Below, one piece after another: positions 12,322 to 64,000 of a stretch of DNA of 64,000 nucleotides. The number at the start of each line of letters is the position of its first letter. The stretch's first letter is position 1. Position numbers and translations under genes: made by a program. Origin of the DNA: Eutrigla gurnardus (taxonomy: Eukaryota; Chordata; Actinopteri; Perciformes; Triglidae); contig OY741268.1 in the NCBI GenBank assembly GCA_963514095.1, positions 21,739,924 to 21,803,923 on the forward strand. The letters run 5' to 3'. The notes under the pieces were generated by a model, which saw only the letters and a list, made by a program, of their open reading frames with translations, ran no database searches and was not told the DNA's origin.

Positions 12322-14934
12322 AAAATATGAAAGAAGATGTGTGCCTCCAGACCGTATGGAATAGTGATTGGAGCTGGGATCAGCTGAGAGCAGCACGGCG
12401 TCTGGCAGCAAAAGAATGAATAGAAGTGTGAAAACAAGATGTCAGGAAAAAAATGACAAAATACAATGGAGGGGGGGGGGGGGGGGAAGAAGAGAATAAA
12501 GGGGAGGACAAAGGTGAAATAATAGGAGTGCAGAGGATGACCTGAAGGTCAGCACTGTAAAGAAGGTGGAGATCCAGGACAGAAAGAACAGAAAAAAAGG
12601 TGTTCCTCATGTTAGAGAATGGGACGGTTCAATGAGTGGACAGCTCCTTGTTGCTTAGAGGAAGAGACAGAATTTGCGTCTCCCTCAGCATACTATATGG
12701 AGGGGAAGAGGAAAAGATCAAGGCAGAATAAAACTCAGGAAAATCTATCCAAGATGTCTTTCAAGTGGACCAAACTCTGAGGATCTTAAAACGTTTCTTT
12801 CACCTCAATCTGAACCAAATCCTCCACCTCCTTCACCCACCCCATGATATTTTAATTTCCAATTAATATATCATGTGTTTAGGCACTTCAAAGCTAAGGT
12901 TAAGGAGTGTGGTCTTGTTTTGCTGAGGCAAACACCTGTGACATGTGGACTGTGAACCTTTATCTTCTAACTGTGTTTCCTCCAGTGTAAGTGATAGATG
13001 GCATCCCCAAACTGGCAGATCAGCTATCTGCTGTCACAAGAGGATGGAAGGCTCCCAGTAGCTAGTCCAACAGACCGACTCAGCTGACAGAGGGGTTCAT
13101 CAGGGAGGTGCTGAGTTCTCTACCAGATGCTACAAGCACCCATCCAGCGATGCTAGATGTCCTCTCGTCCGGTCCTGAAGGAGAAGGTGAAGAGAATCAG
13201 AGATGGCCTCTGCTGATCTCAGTGTCTAGGCAGCTATGATTCATTTTGTATTATTATTAATCATACGTACCAGCGAGAAAGAGTACTTTCATGTTCGGGC
13301 TGCCAAAGAGGGTTGGAGTGGTGATTAATGTGATCCTACTTGATGTTTGCCCTGTTGTAAGATGTAATTCAATCAGACGTCTCCCTGCCTTTCACCTCTA
13401 TCCGTCTTTTCTTTAAAGGGGAAATTCGCCCACTTTTATGTGGACGGCCAATCGGTGCTGATGGTAAATGTAGTCCACGGAAGAAATACATTACCCAGTG
13501 CACCCTATGTTGACGGAGAAAACTGATCTCTCCTGCTGCCGAACCGACAAGGACCTAGATGCATACATTTACAAAACATCAGTGAAGGAAATATACAACC
13601 ATCTGAAATGACTCTCTCACACCGAACTATGACAGGCTTAATTGCCTTGTTAACTCACCGTAAAACACATGTGGCCATGTCACATGTCGTTCCACTGTTC
13701 CAACATTCAGTACATCTCGGTCAAAATGAATCCTTAACCCACAGAGCAGGATGAAGTATTCCAGCTCTTCAAGCTGTGTTCCCAAACCTCCTCTCCGCCA
13801 TGCTGGCTGCATGCGGACAGCTGCTCCGCTGCAGCGGCTCTTTAGCAGACCGTTAAATTAGAGGTAGTAATTACACAGGAAAATCACCCAAAACCACCCT
13901 GCTGCTCCTGGCTGTCTTTTCCAGTTCTTCAGGGGAGGACCAGCACACCTCTGTCCCGGTGAGAAGGAAAACGTTTACACAGCTCGCTCTGTTGGGGTCG
14001 TTGACATCAAAAAAAAAAAAGACTGCCCATGCTGACATTCATTACAGCAGAATGATCCCATTTCTGTTGGCACTGGAGAGCAATTTGAGGCATCACCAGT
14101 GGGTGTTCGGGCAGCTCCCATTCTGGAGGTTCCCGCAGCACACAGCAACCAAAGCTGAGAGTGAGAGTGGCACTGTAGTTCTTCTTCATACCAAATCAGC
14201 TGGGATCAGGAAAAACATCACATTTTGCAGCTGTGCTCCAGAGACACAGAGGACATCATTAATAACTGCAGCTGTTTTTCACACAATACAGAACACCTAA
14301 CTCGGAGAGATGAAGTGGAATATCGACATTTCTCTTTTAACGTGCTAGAGAATACAGCATCTTCACTGAAACACTCTGAGTGAACACAGAAGTCAATGTG
14401 ATGCTCAAACCTCTACATTATTAAGAAGCTGCTGTGAAACAGTCATTTTGCACTGAATCACACTGAAATGCTGCTGCCGAATCCGTTGATTGAAACACTC
14501 TGGAATGCAGCGCCGTTAACGTCACACCCAGTGTTTTCCCAGCAGGGCTTCTGGGGATCTCTGATTTGGTTGAGGCATTTTCAACCTACATGGGGAGACT
14601 TCATAGTCCCATACTGTTTTGCCATGTTGGCACTCTTTTCCAATATATTAACATTCCTAAAGCAGTATGACTTGTTCTGCGCATCTGCAGTGGCTTATTA
14701 GTGTGAAGAGGGGAGATGAGTCTTCTGACATGAACGACTAGAGTACTACGCAATGGTGACACTTACGCACCAAGACCCAGAATATCCTGAATGTTGTAGA
14801 TGGCACTTCATTACTGTGTAAGCTGTCAAAGCAGAATCGTCTGGATGCTTCTTCTTAAAGTAACGTATTGGTCCTTAGAAACTGCACAGGTACACTTCAC
14901 ACACTTCAAAAGCCCAATGTAACAAGTGAGTACA

Positions 14935-14958
14935 ACACACACACACACACACACACAC
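14935..14958. repeat. (AC)n microsatellite
   Basis: About 12 AC units followed by CC and unique sequence. Confidence 0.95.
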
Positions 14959-15144
14959 CCCTCTACTCAAGGTCACCGGGTTTGACTGTGTAGGGCATAA
15001 GGACATCCAGCGTCTGTGTTTAACTGGCAGCTTGCCAAGAGTGAGCCAACAGTCTCGGTGAGTGGCTTGTACCAGTTCTACAGTGTCATTAAAGTGCTTT
15101 ACTCCCAGGTCTGAGCCTATGTCCAGCCACTACATGATTTTAAA

Positions 15145-15180
15145 AAATGGGTTCTCTCCGGGTTCTCCAGCTTCATCCCT
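15145..15180. repeat. Short fragment of a LINE-type dispersed repeat
   Basis: Contains GGGTTCTCTCCGGGTTCTCC, which resembles the block that follows GTTTGCATGTTCTCCCC in teleost RTE/Rex-like tails. It is a relic of a few tens of bases, so the call is tentative. Confidence 0.4.
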
Positions 15181-15698
15181 ATGGGCCAATAATCTACTTT
15201 AAATGTTGCTACATTTGCTATTTATATCTTTGTTACAATTACTTTCCTATCTACTATACATTTTTCCTGCATTAATGAGTTGTTATCCAAGCTGGGTGTC
15301 CACAGTTACGCAGGAGAGCATTGTAAAGACACTATTATCATCTTGAACGGGGCTCGATATTCTTGACATGAGCAATTTCAAGACACTGACATAAGTCAGT
15401 AGTTAGTACAGAAACGGAGAGACATTTAATTTAACAAAATGTTTGTTTTTTCTCAAAAACAATTCACAGACCTCTCTCTCCAGACAATTTTGGGAACTAT
15501 CCAAATGCAAACCCCAGAGTTAAACCAGTGTGGCATGCCTGATGTGTGTTTATTATATTTGTTATGATCCATGTGCATGTGTTGGGCACATAAATACAAG
15601 GATAGATCAAAGTGATGGGGTAGGACTGGTTATTGTCTGTGTGGGCTTGCAGGAAGTCTCCATCATGACTAATGGGCCTCTGTGTCTAATTACAGGAC

Positions 15699-15732
<34 letters not shown>

Positions 15733-15750
15733 CACACACACACACACGCA
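15699..15750. repeat. (CA)n microsatellite
   Basis: About 52 bp of CA repeat with two ACGC interruptions. Confidence 0.95.
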
Positions 15751-16054
15751 GACAGATAAAGTCACACATAATTTTACTCTTCATATCGAAGACAGAGCCC
15801 TTAAGAGGTTTGGTTCCAGGTTTGTCTGAGCAAGTGAGGTCTCAATGCACCGTAAGATGCTATTGAGGTTAGATTTCGACTACTTTTAGGTATTAATTGC
15901 CTGTTCTTTGAAGCGATATCATGATTATGTCAGAGCAACCTTCGACCTCCAACTCTCTGGTCCTCTCTGCCTCGGTCTCTTCCTCCCTCTCTTCTTTTAA
16001 GACATGAGATCAAAATGAATGGGTTGGTCACACTGTAAACTCTCATGCAGAGAC

Positions 16055-16190
16055 TGTCAGAATCAGAATAAGGTTTATTGACACGTTTGAGTTCACTTAC
16101 AAGGAATTTGTCTTGGTGCATACAATTAACAGAAATTAATAAATATCGAGAAATAAATTATAAGAAATAAATTAAAAATATACTACACTC
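16055..16190 (-). repeat. Dispersed repeat, probably the 3' end of a retroelement in reverse orientation
   Basis: Contains CAGAATCAGAATAAGGTTTA near 16060 and ACAAGGAATTTGTCTTGGTG near 16100, then an A/T-rich part with AAATAAATTA motifs. This module recurs in teleost genomes. I infer reverse orientation from the A/T-rich side and the family's usual direction. The class is uncertain. Confidence 0.5.
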
Positions 16191-16702
16191 ATCGTGCAGT
16201 AAAATGTATACCTTGCTGGATTCTCGTGATACCATGAGATCACAGAGAATGGTGGAGTCCCATTTGACGGGACAGGTAAGTAAAGTGTTCCCTGTCTGAA
16301 TAGTAGACTGCTGCATTCATGTGTAATTCCACTGCTGTAGATGTTTAAGTTGCTCATTTGAACTCCTTTATATACTGTTGGGTAGTTTAATGTACAGCCA
16401 TGCATCATATTCTGAAGAACCATCATGTCTGTCCTGTGAGGACCGTGTTTGTTCTACTCGATATCAAATGTACAGTAATTATGTATAATGTTACAGGCCA
16501 ATGCAATGTGAAAGTTAAGCTATGTCTGTGGTGTTGCACTTCATTTTCCTTCCATTTTGTAATAGGCTGGCTCCCTGCGCGCGCATTCCCGGTGCTCTCT
16601 AATTAGTGCGCGCACTCCCGTGTAAAGGTGGAGGCTCGGGTGGTCGCTGCCGTGCGGCTTAGCAGAAACTTGTGCGGTTCAAACTTTGACGCACACCGTT
16701 AA

Positions 16703-16717
16703 ATGTCTGCCACGTAG
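16703..16717 (+). other. Candidate 4-codon upstream ORF
   Basis: ATG TCT GCC ACG TAG reads Met-Ser-Ala-Thr-stop. It ends 42 nt before the first in-frame ATG of exon 1 (16760), and its stop codon is also the in-frame stop that bounds that frame upstream. The ATG context is weak (T at -3). It would matter only if transcription starts upstream of 16703. Confidence 0.35.
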
Positions 16718-16759
16718 CCGGTCGTCTTTGAAGTGTATGCTGCTCGAGAACTCTCCCAA

Positions 16760-58214
<41,455 letters not shown>

Positions 58215-58541
58215 CAAGTGGGGAGAGACGGGGGGAGGAGGGAGGAGGATGTGTAAGAGGGTCAAATCGGGAGGAGGGGGGGAGGGGGAGGTAGACCTTG
58301 ATAGGGGGAAGAGGGAGATGATTTATGAGAGAGACGGTGACGGAATTGGAGGAAAGGTGCGAGAGAAACAAAGTGGGAACAGGGTGAAAATGTGCAAACT
58401 TAAAGCAAAGTGTTTTGTACATGCACTGACTTATAAAGAATGTGAACAGAAGATAGCTGGGCCTGGAAGTGAGCATGAGGTCAAAGGGTGAGAGGTGAAG
58501 TAAACTCACTCAAAGGAGGTTTGTGTTGACGGTTGAATTCC

Positions 58542-58547
58542 AATAAA
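58542..58547 (+). terminator. trpc7: Proximal poly(A) signal AATAAA
   Basis: A canonical hexamer 328 nt after the stop codon, followed about 25 nt later by a GT-rich GGGTGTG stretch suitable as a downstream element. Confidence 0.5.
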
Positions 58548-59268
58548 AGGGTGACGTCTTCAGCGGGTGTGAAGAATATCTGGAAAAAAAACTGCAAACT
58601 GCCACTGTTTTTCTCACCAGGAAGACTGGCTTTGCTTCTGTGTCTCCACTGTGTCAGGACAAGCCTGTCAAGATACTGTGCACCCCTTTATACACCAGGC
58701 TATCTAATTAACGCATTCCCAGCCACAATGCACAACTTATGATCAGGATTTAACGCGCTCATTTGAAAGTCATCGAAGCTCCCTCCAAAAACAAAAAAAA
58801 ACGCAGTCAGTGACCTTTGTATGTCCACATAACACATGTTGTATAGACGTTAAGCATCGCAGCTCTGTGTGATCTGTCTCAGAGACATCTTATGTTGGTA
58901 GAAATAGACTTTGTAGAGTTCCAAAAAATACAGATAAAAAAAAAAGGCAAAAGTGCCGATAACATTACTCCAGGCAGTGTGCATTTTGTCTTACTCGTGA
59001 TTTTAAATACAGTGTGATTTCTAAGCATAATGCTGCCAAAAAAAAGCATGCAGGCGTGGGTACGAATACAGTCAGGATACACAACAACGAACAGGGAAAT
59101 GTCACATATACCTCTCCCATTAAGTTGAAAGTCACGGTCCCATGCATATTTGACCAACTTTAACACAATGAAAATGTTAATGTGCACCTGAGTGGTCTAC
59201 CTTTTCATTGTGCCTTTGCAGCACAAAGTGTTTTCTAAAATAATAACCAAAAACAGCGACGTGACCAA

Positions 59269-59274
59269 AATAAA
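59269..59274 (+). terminator. trpc7: Second poly(A) signal AATAAA
   Basis: A canonical hexamer 1.05 kb after the stop codon, followed by TTGTGTTT. Confidence 0.4.
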
Positions 59275-60735
59275 TTGTGTTTACAGCTGTTAAAAATGTA
59301 GGAGGTCAGTGCTTATGGGGGGGGGGGGGTCTGATCGCTTTAGGGCAACCAGACGTTTATGAGATGAGGAAATGTGATCTGGGATTTTAGACTCCTGGAA
59401 CAACAGCGCAGTCGTTTGGTTATAAAACACTGGGATTGTGCTGCAGGAAGCTGTGTGGAGTAATTGTATGGACTTGTTGTTCTTTTGGAGACTTAGACTT
59501 AGTTAGACTTCACCAGTGATTAGACATAAACACAGGGGTGAGTATAGTGAACTAACATAGAGAGAATGTGATCCTGGTATTAATGTGTGATCAAGCTGAT
59601 AATTCTGCCCATTAGTTTGGAGAGTCTTTATTGTGAAGTGGAAAACTGTATCCACCACAACCAATATTACAGATGTGGATAGAAATAGATTGTGTTGACC
59701 TGAGGGATCAGCCATAGTCATGTAGCAGCAGCGTATTTTTGAATAGCAACCCATTATTTATACTCTGTCCAATCCCCAAACCTGAACACAGTCAGGATCC
59801 AGAAACTTGAAAGAGATTCTCTCAGATTCTTATATTTCTAGTGATGATGCTTCAGTGATTTCTTAAAACGCAGTTTCTTACTTGATGGCTTGCCATTTGG
59901 TTCCCCACTGCGTCTGGGAGACAGCAGCATCCAATCCAACGTTCTCCCAACACAGATCTGCATATATTTGTTGTGATTTGAAAACGTGTTAAATGAGACC
60001 GTTTTTTTTTTTTTTTTTTACATACAAGGATTTGATGCAGGATTTAGGTAAGAATACATCCCTTCCATCTCTATCAATATAAAATATTATCAAGCTAAAA
60101 CATGCCATCATTTCATTATTGTATTATTGTGTGGATGCTATCAAATGTGATGAGCAAAGGGACATATTGCACATATTACCACATTTAGCTCATATATGAT
60201 TTGTGTTGGTGGGGGATTAAATTAAGCTTTGTTCATCTTAAAATCATGAACCATTTGATGAAAACTTAGCAGGACTTTGAGATGTGTTACTGCCATAACA
60301 ATATGTATATTTGAATGCTTACAGGTAGTTTTTAAAGCTCCTAAGGTTAACAGCCTTAGCTCACTCGTCGGTGCAGGAACCCCCAGAACATTTTTTTAAT
60401 CAGAAGGCTTTAAACTTTTTAGAGATGCAATGTTTCCAATCTGTAGTTGCTGTTTTTTATTTCAGGTAGGCGAATGTGAGTGAAGGTTTCATCTTAAGTA
60501 AGTTTGTGTGACTTGTGTGTTTATTTATTTGTACAGTCAGAGAGCGAAAGAGCAGCGACTATTTTCTGTGTGCAGAACCCGACTAGGATTGAAAAAAGAC
60601 TCCCAGAGAAGCTTTTATGATTCCCACCGCTTTCAACAAAACATTACCTGAAATACTGTATTTTTCACTTGTGAGCAAGAAATATTGATTAAAGCAAAAT
60701 CTTGTACTGTATATTATCATATTTTTGATCCTTGA

Positions 60736-60741
60736 ATTAAA
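60736..60741 (+). terminator. trpc7: Distal poly(A) signal ATTAAA
   Basis: The common variant hexamer, followed within 20-30 nt by a T/GT-rich run (GGTTGTTTGGTC). Another ATTAAA lies at 60688. Either could define a long 3' UTR. Confidence 0.35.
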
Positions 60742-60889
60742 GAGAGAACGCTCTAAACTGGTTGTTTGGTCATTGGATCTTTCTGGATGTTTGTGCCATA
60801 TATGGGGAGATTGATGATAGTTGACGGGTTTAAATATTCACAGTTCCCATCAGTAGTCAACATGTGCTGTAGACCAAAACGACGACGGT

Positions 60890-60893
<4 letters not shown>

Positions 60894-60934
<41 letters not shown>
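60894..60934. repeat. (CA)n microsatellite
   Basis: About 41 bp of CA repeat downstream of trpc7. Confidence 0.97.
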
Positions 60935-60936
<2 letters not shown>

Positions 60937-63042
60937 CAGCGTTTGAGCAGCTGGGAGGACCCAAACTGCACAGTCCAACGTACATTTAACACACATTATG
61001 CAATAAAACACATCCAAGGTACCATGAACTATAGTGTACAGTTTTAAGAGTTGTCATTCACCAGTGGTTACATGCATATTCAGTCCTCACTGATTCGAAG
61101 CCATCCACACACAACACACACAGTATATAAACACCCAAAATCCACTCAAACTAACAAAATACTTTCTACATGCCTAAAAAAATAGTCATATGAAAAAGGT
61201 TTTTTCCAACAAAAGAACGTTTTTTCGGTCACAGACCTGAAAACTTGAAAGGAAGCATCAATGTTTTTTTTTCTTCATATAAACCAGCTAATACATGTCA
61301 AGCGTAGTTGTATTTCCCAATTTCACACATAATCTTTCAACAGCAACTGTTGCTGTGCCACAAAATCCAAAGATCTGGCCGTGCTAACAAGGCTTAGCAA
61401 GACATGTAGTTCAACACACCCAGACTGAAGTGTAGCCCCCTTGGTCTAATAAGGAACTCTCCTTGTGGAGTAATACCTTAAACCCAGTATATGACTCATG
61501 TCTGCAGTCGTGCACATGTGTGTGTTGACCTCGCCAACACACTTTGCGTGTCGGAGACATCCTGAAAGCTGCCCTCTGCAGCAGCACTGTAAACACCGTG
61601 TTCCAGCATACGTCCAGGTGTTTACGAGACGTCACTTACTCCATACCATTTATTCACCACTCTCTCTGCATTGTTTCAGGCTGTCACTTAAAGACTTCCT
61701 TTTATTGTCTAGTCTGCCATTGCACATGAGGCCAACAAACCCTGTAACGTTCTCTCATAAAAACCTACCTTACATGGTCATCTTAAAAGGTCTAGTTTGG
61801 AGGATTGAACAGCATCGTTAGCACCGTGAGTCACATGGTTCGTTCCTCATCGGTGAAGTTAACGTCAACCACCAAGTGGGTGTGTTACCTCAGCCTAACT
61901 TCCTGTTAGAATGTTGTGCAACACTGGTTTATGCATAAAGTATACTGGCAAATATATTTTAATTTAACAAGAACCAGGCAGGCCTAGTTATGCCGGACCC
62001 GGATGTGATTAACGTACACAACTATCTGTGTTTGCATGCACTTTATGACTTAGCAGCACTTTCACTATGCCAATAAATAGGAAGGGAAACTGTCCAGGGT
62101 TTATAATGGGTTTTATTGGGTTTCTCCTATGTGACTCCCTGTTGTGGATGGACCTGCAAAGTCTAGCTGTAATTAACTTTTTCATAGTTCAGACTATAAG
62201 GTTATGAAGACCTTAATATTGAAACATAAATTGAAAAATCCTGCAGAAGTGGTGACAAAGTTGAAATGAAACTGGTTCATGGTCGGAATAGAAACAGTTT
62301 TTTACAGCGATGGTTTTATGAATTATGAAATAGGCCATGAAACCACACATTACAAATCATGAATCTATGAGGTTCAATTCATTTAGCATCCATTCCTTCA
62401 TCCTTAACGCAAGTTGCCTGTCATTCATTCTACATCCTGTTTCAAGCTCTCTCAAAATGTTGTCCATTTATGTTGCCTTTTGAGTATTAAAGCTGTCTTA
62501 AGAAAATCATACAATCACGACCCCTTATGTAGGTATTATTTGTGTGGCCTTTAATCATAGTGTGAATCCTTTGTATGGAAGACTATGCACTCCACCACAA
62601 CTCTTGTTTTTCATTCTCACAAAACGATTCAGGTTTCTAAGATATATTTTTAGATAAACGTTGCCAGGCGCAACTTTAAGGAAAAACGCTTTAATAATTA
62701 TTGGCTTGGGTACTCTTCCTTTCTCTTCTCATCACGTTGTTGAGTCTGGTTTCTAATCTTTGTCACATCCTCTCCGTCTGTTTCCTCCCGTCGTCCCATC
62801 ACTCACGGCTGCACCATATATGCAAAGCAGAAATGCCAAAACACTGTCTCTAAAGAAAGAAGACTTAAGTCAACCAATAAAATGCTGTACAGCACACCCT
62901 TTCTGGGCTATCGCCATAGAAACATAGTCAGTCTGAGGGAGATGTGCTTTTGGACAAGTTTACAGGAAATTCTATTATCTGATTTCCTTCCGTGCTCTCC
63001 TGGAGAGTTTTGGCCTTAAGGACGTTACTTAACATGCTCTGT

Positions 63043-63044
<2 letters not shown>

Positions 63045-63126
<82 letters not shown>
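63045..63126. repeat. (GT)n microsatellite
   Basis: About 82 bp of perfect GT repeat. Confidence 0.98.
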
Positions 63127-63129
<3 letters not shown>

Positions 63130-64000
63130 TGCACGTGTTTGTGTTTTATTATGGAAGTGTATCTGTTTATTCTCGTTTGTATGACCTGTAAGCAGACACA
63201 GGCCTGTGTGCTCGGATAGAAAACACTGGAGTGTGTGTCTCAGAGCAACACAGTATAACTGACATCCCTTCTCTGGTGTAATTTGTCCCAGAGGCCCAGG
63301 GCGAAGAAATATTTCCAGCCCTCCCTCCCTCTCTCCTCTCCTGCTCTTCATCCTCCCTCTCTCTCCATCCCTCTCGCTTCCTCCATCTGTCTTCCTCTCT
63401 TTCTGTTTCTCCTGGCGGAGCAGTGAGCGATGTGACCCCCATGCCTCTGAAAGACAGGGATTCCAGGGTTTTCGTAGCAGAGATTAAACTCCCTCTCCTA
63501 CGCACCCCACCGCCCACTGCCTGGACGCCCCCTCAGGAGACAAACTCAGCGGCAGGAACACATATAAAAAAACATATGCTCTGTTGCTTGTATAAACACA
63601 TACATTCATCCATAGCAGCTTTACCCTTCCTCGTATATTATTAGAAGCTTGAACACGTAGGTGGGCTCGAACACCCTCTCTGCCAGAAATCTGCACACAT
63701 ACACGCACTCACATATGCGTGCACGCTCACGCACCAGACTGCCTGTCATGAACGCTCACATTTAAAGTGCGACGCTCGCATATTAAAGGGCGCATGACTT
63801 GAACTCAAAGTCTTTCTGTGGCTCTTAAGTCTCGCAGTGTGTGTCACTCAACACGCTCAAACAAAGGTGCAGCTCCGATCCAAGGCATCAATCACACCCT
63901 CGAGCCGTCTCAGTCCGTCATCAAGGTATCTCATTAGAACAACGCTCTCTGGAGAGGACCTAATCAGGTCAACGCTCTTAAACTAAAGGACAATTTCATA

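Larger units (their letters stand above)
58215..60760 (+). other. trpc7: trpc7 3' UTR (probable extent)
   Basis: It begins with a GGGAGGAGG-rich stretch (58220-58320), then AT-rich sequence without coding potential. Several poly(A) signal candidates allow alternative 3' ends. The outer limit is set by the last clear ATTAAA (60736) and is a guess. A 10-G run lies at about 59319-59328 and a long T run at about 60003-60019. Confidence 0.5.
60761..64000. other. Downstream intergenic region
   Basis: No coding exon is recognised on either strand. It holds CA and GT microsatellites and a long pyrimidine-rich stretch (63310-63415). The short frame after that stretch (from 63423) looks superficially like an exon behind a polypyrimidine tract, but I recognise no domain and cannot support it. 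Confidence 0.65.

Noticed and set aside
13410..14450. Possible unclassified repeat starting GGGGAAATTCGCCCAC
   Set aside because: It looks somewhat repeat-like, but no inverted ends, tail or coding remnant could be defined.
63423..63644. Possible exon behind a polypyrimidine tract near the window's right end
   Set aside because: The tract is a general pyrimidine-rich region. The frame carries no known domain, no clear donor follows, and it begins with GTG.

Overview
This is vertebrate nuclear DNA, most likely from a ray-finned (teleost) fish. It has one large intron-rich gene in AT-leaning sequence and very many (CA)n/(TG)n microsatellites. It also carries decayed repeats of types typical of teleosts: an L2-like LINE, RTE/Rex-like 3' tails, and short hAT and Tc1/mariner elements with recognisable target-site duplications (TSDs). 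No prokaryotic gene layout, CRISPR array, tRNA or rRNA was seen. The species cannot be named from the sequence.

The one protein-coding gene I can support is trpc7, a canonical transient receptor potential (TRPC3/6/7 subfamily) cation channel, on the + strand. I rebuilt it by joining twelve exons at GT/AG junctions whose phases all agree: 16760-17247, 23889-24651, 31243-31425, 34124-34288, 39636-39852, 41193-41426, 42607-42871, 53613-53808, 54407-54628, 56877-56957, 57719-57794 and 58075-58214 (stop). From the exon 2 ATG (23899) the protein is 843 residues. It carries ankyrin repeats, a His/Cys zinc-site motif, the TRP_2 region, S1-S6, the pore LFW motif, the EWKF TRP helix, the calmodulin/IP3-receptor-binding (CIRB) basic segment and a C-terminal coiled coil. 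Exon 1 lies in a CpG-rich island and reads in frame into exon 2, which would add about 166 residues (1009 in total). Whether that extension is translated is the main open question.

Layout: 1-16.56 kb is upstream noncoding DNA with repeats, including a hAT-like element inserted in an older repeat at 5.6-6.1 kb. The promoter/CpG island and exon 1 are at 16.56-17.26 kb. Intron 1 (17.25-23.89 kb) holds a hAT-like MITE, a LINE tail and a reverse-strand L2-like LINE. Exon 2 is at 23.9-24.65 kb, followed by intron 2 with a degraded reverse-transcriptase tail. Exons 3-7 are at 31.2-42.9 kb, with a Tc1/mariner-like and a hAT-like element in intron 4. Intron 7 is 10.7 kb. Exons 8-12 are at 53.6-58.2 kb, the 3' UTR runs to about 60.76 kb, and the rest to 64 kb is intergenic.

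No previously undescribed gene system is evident. The points most worth checking are the candidate N-terminal extension, long CA/TG tracts abutting several trpc7 splice sites, changes in the C-terminal regulatory segment, and a 24/26-bp inverted repeat in intron 7.
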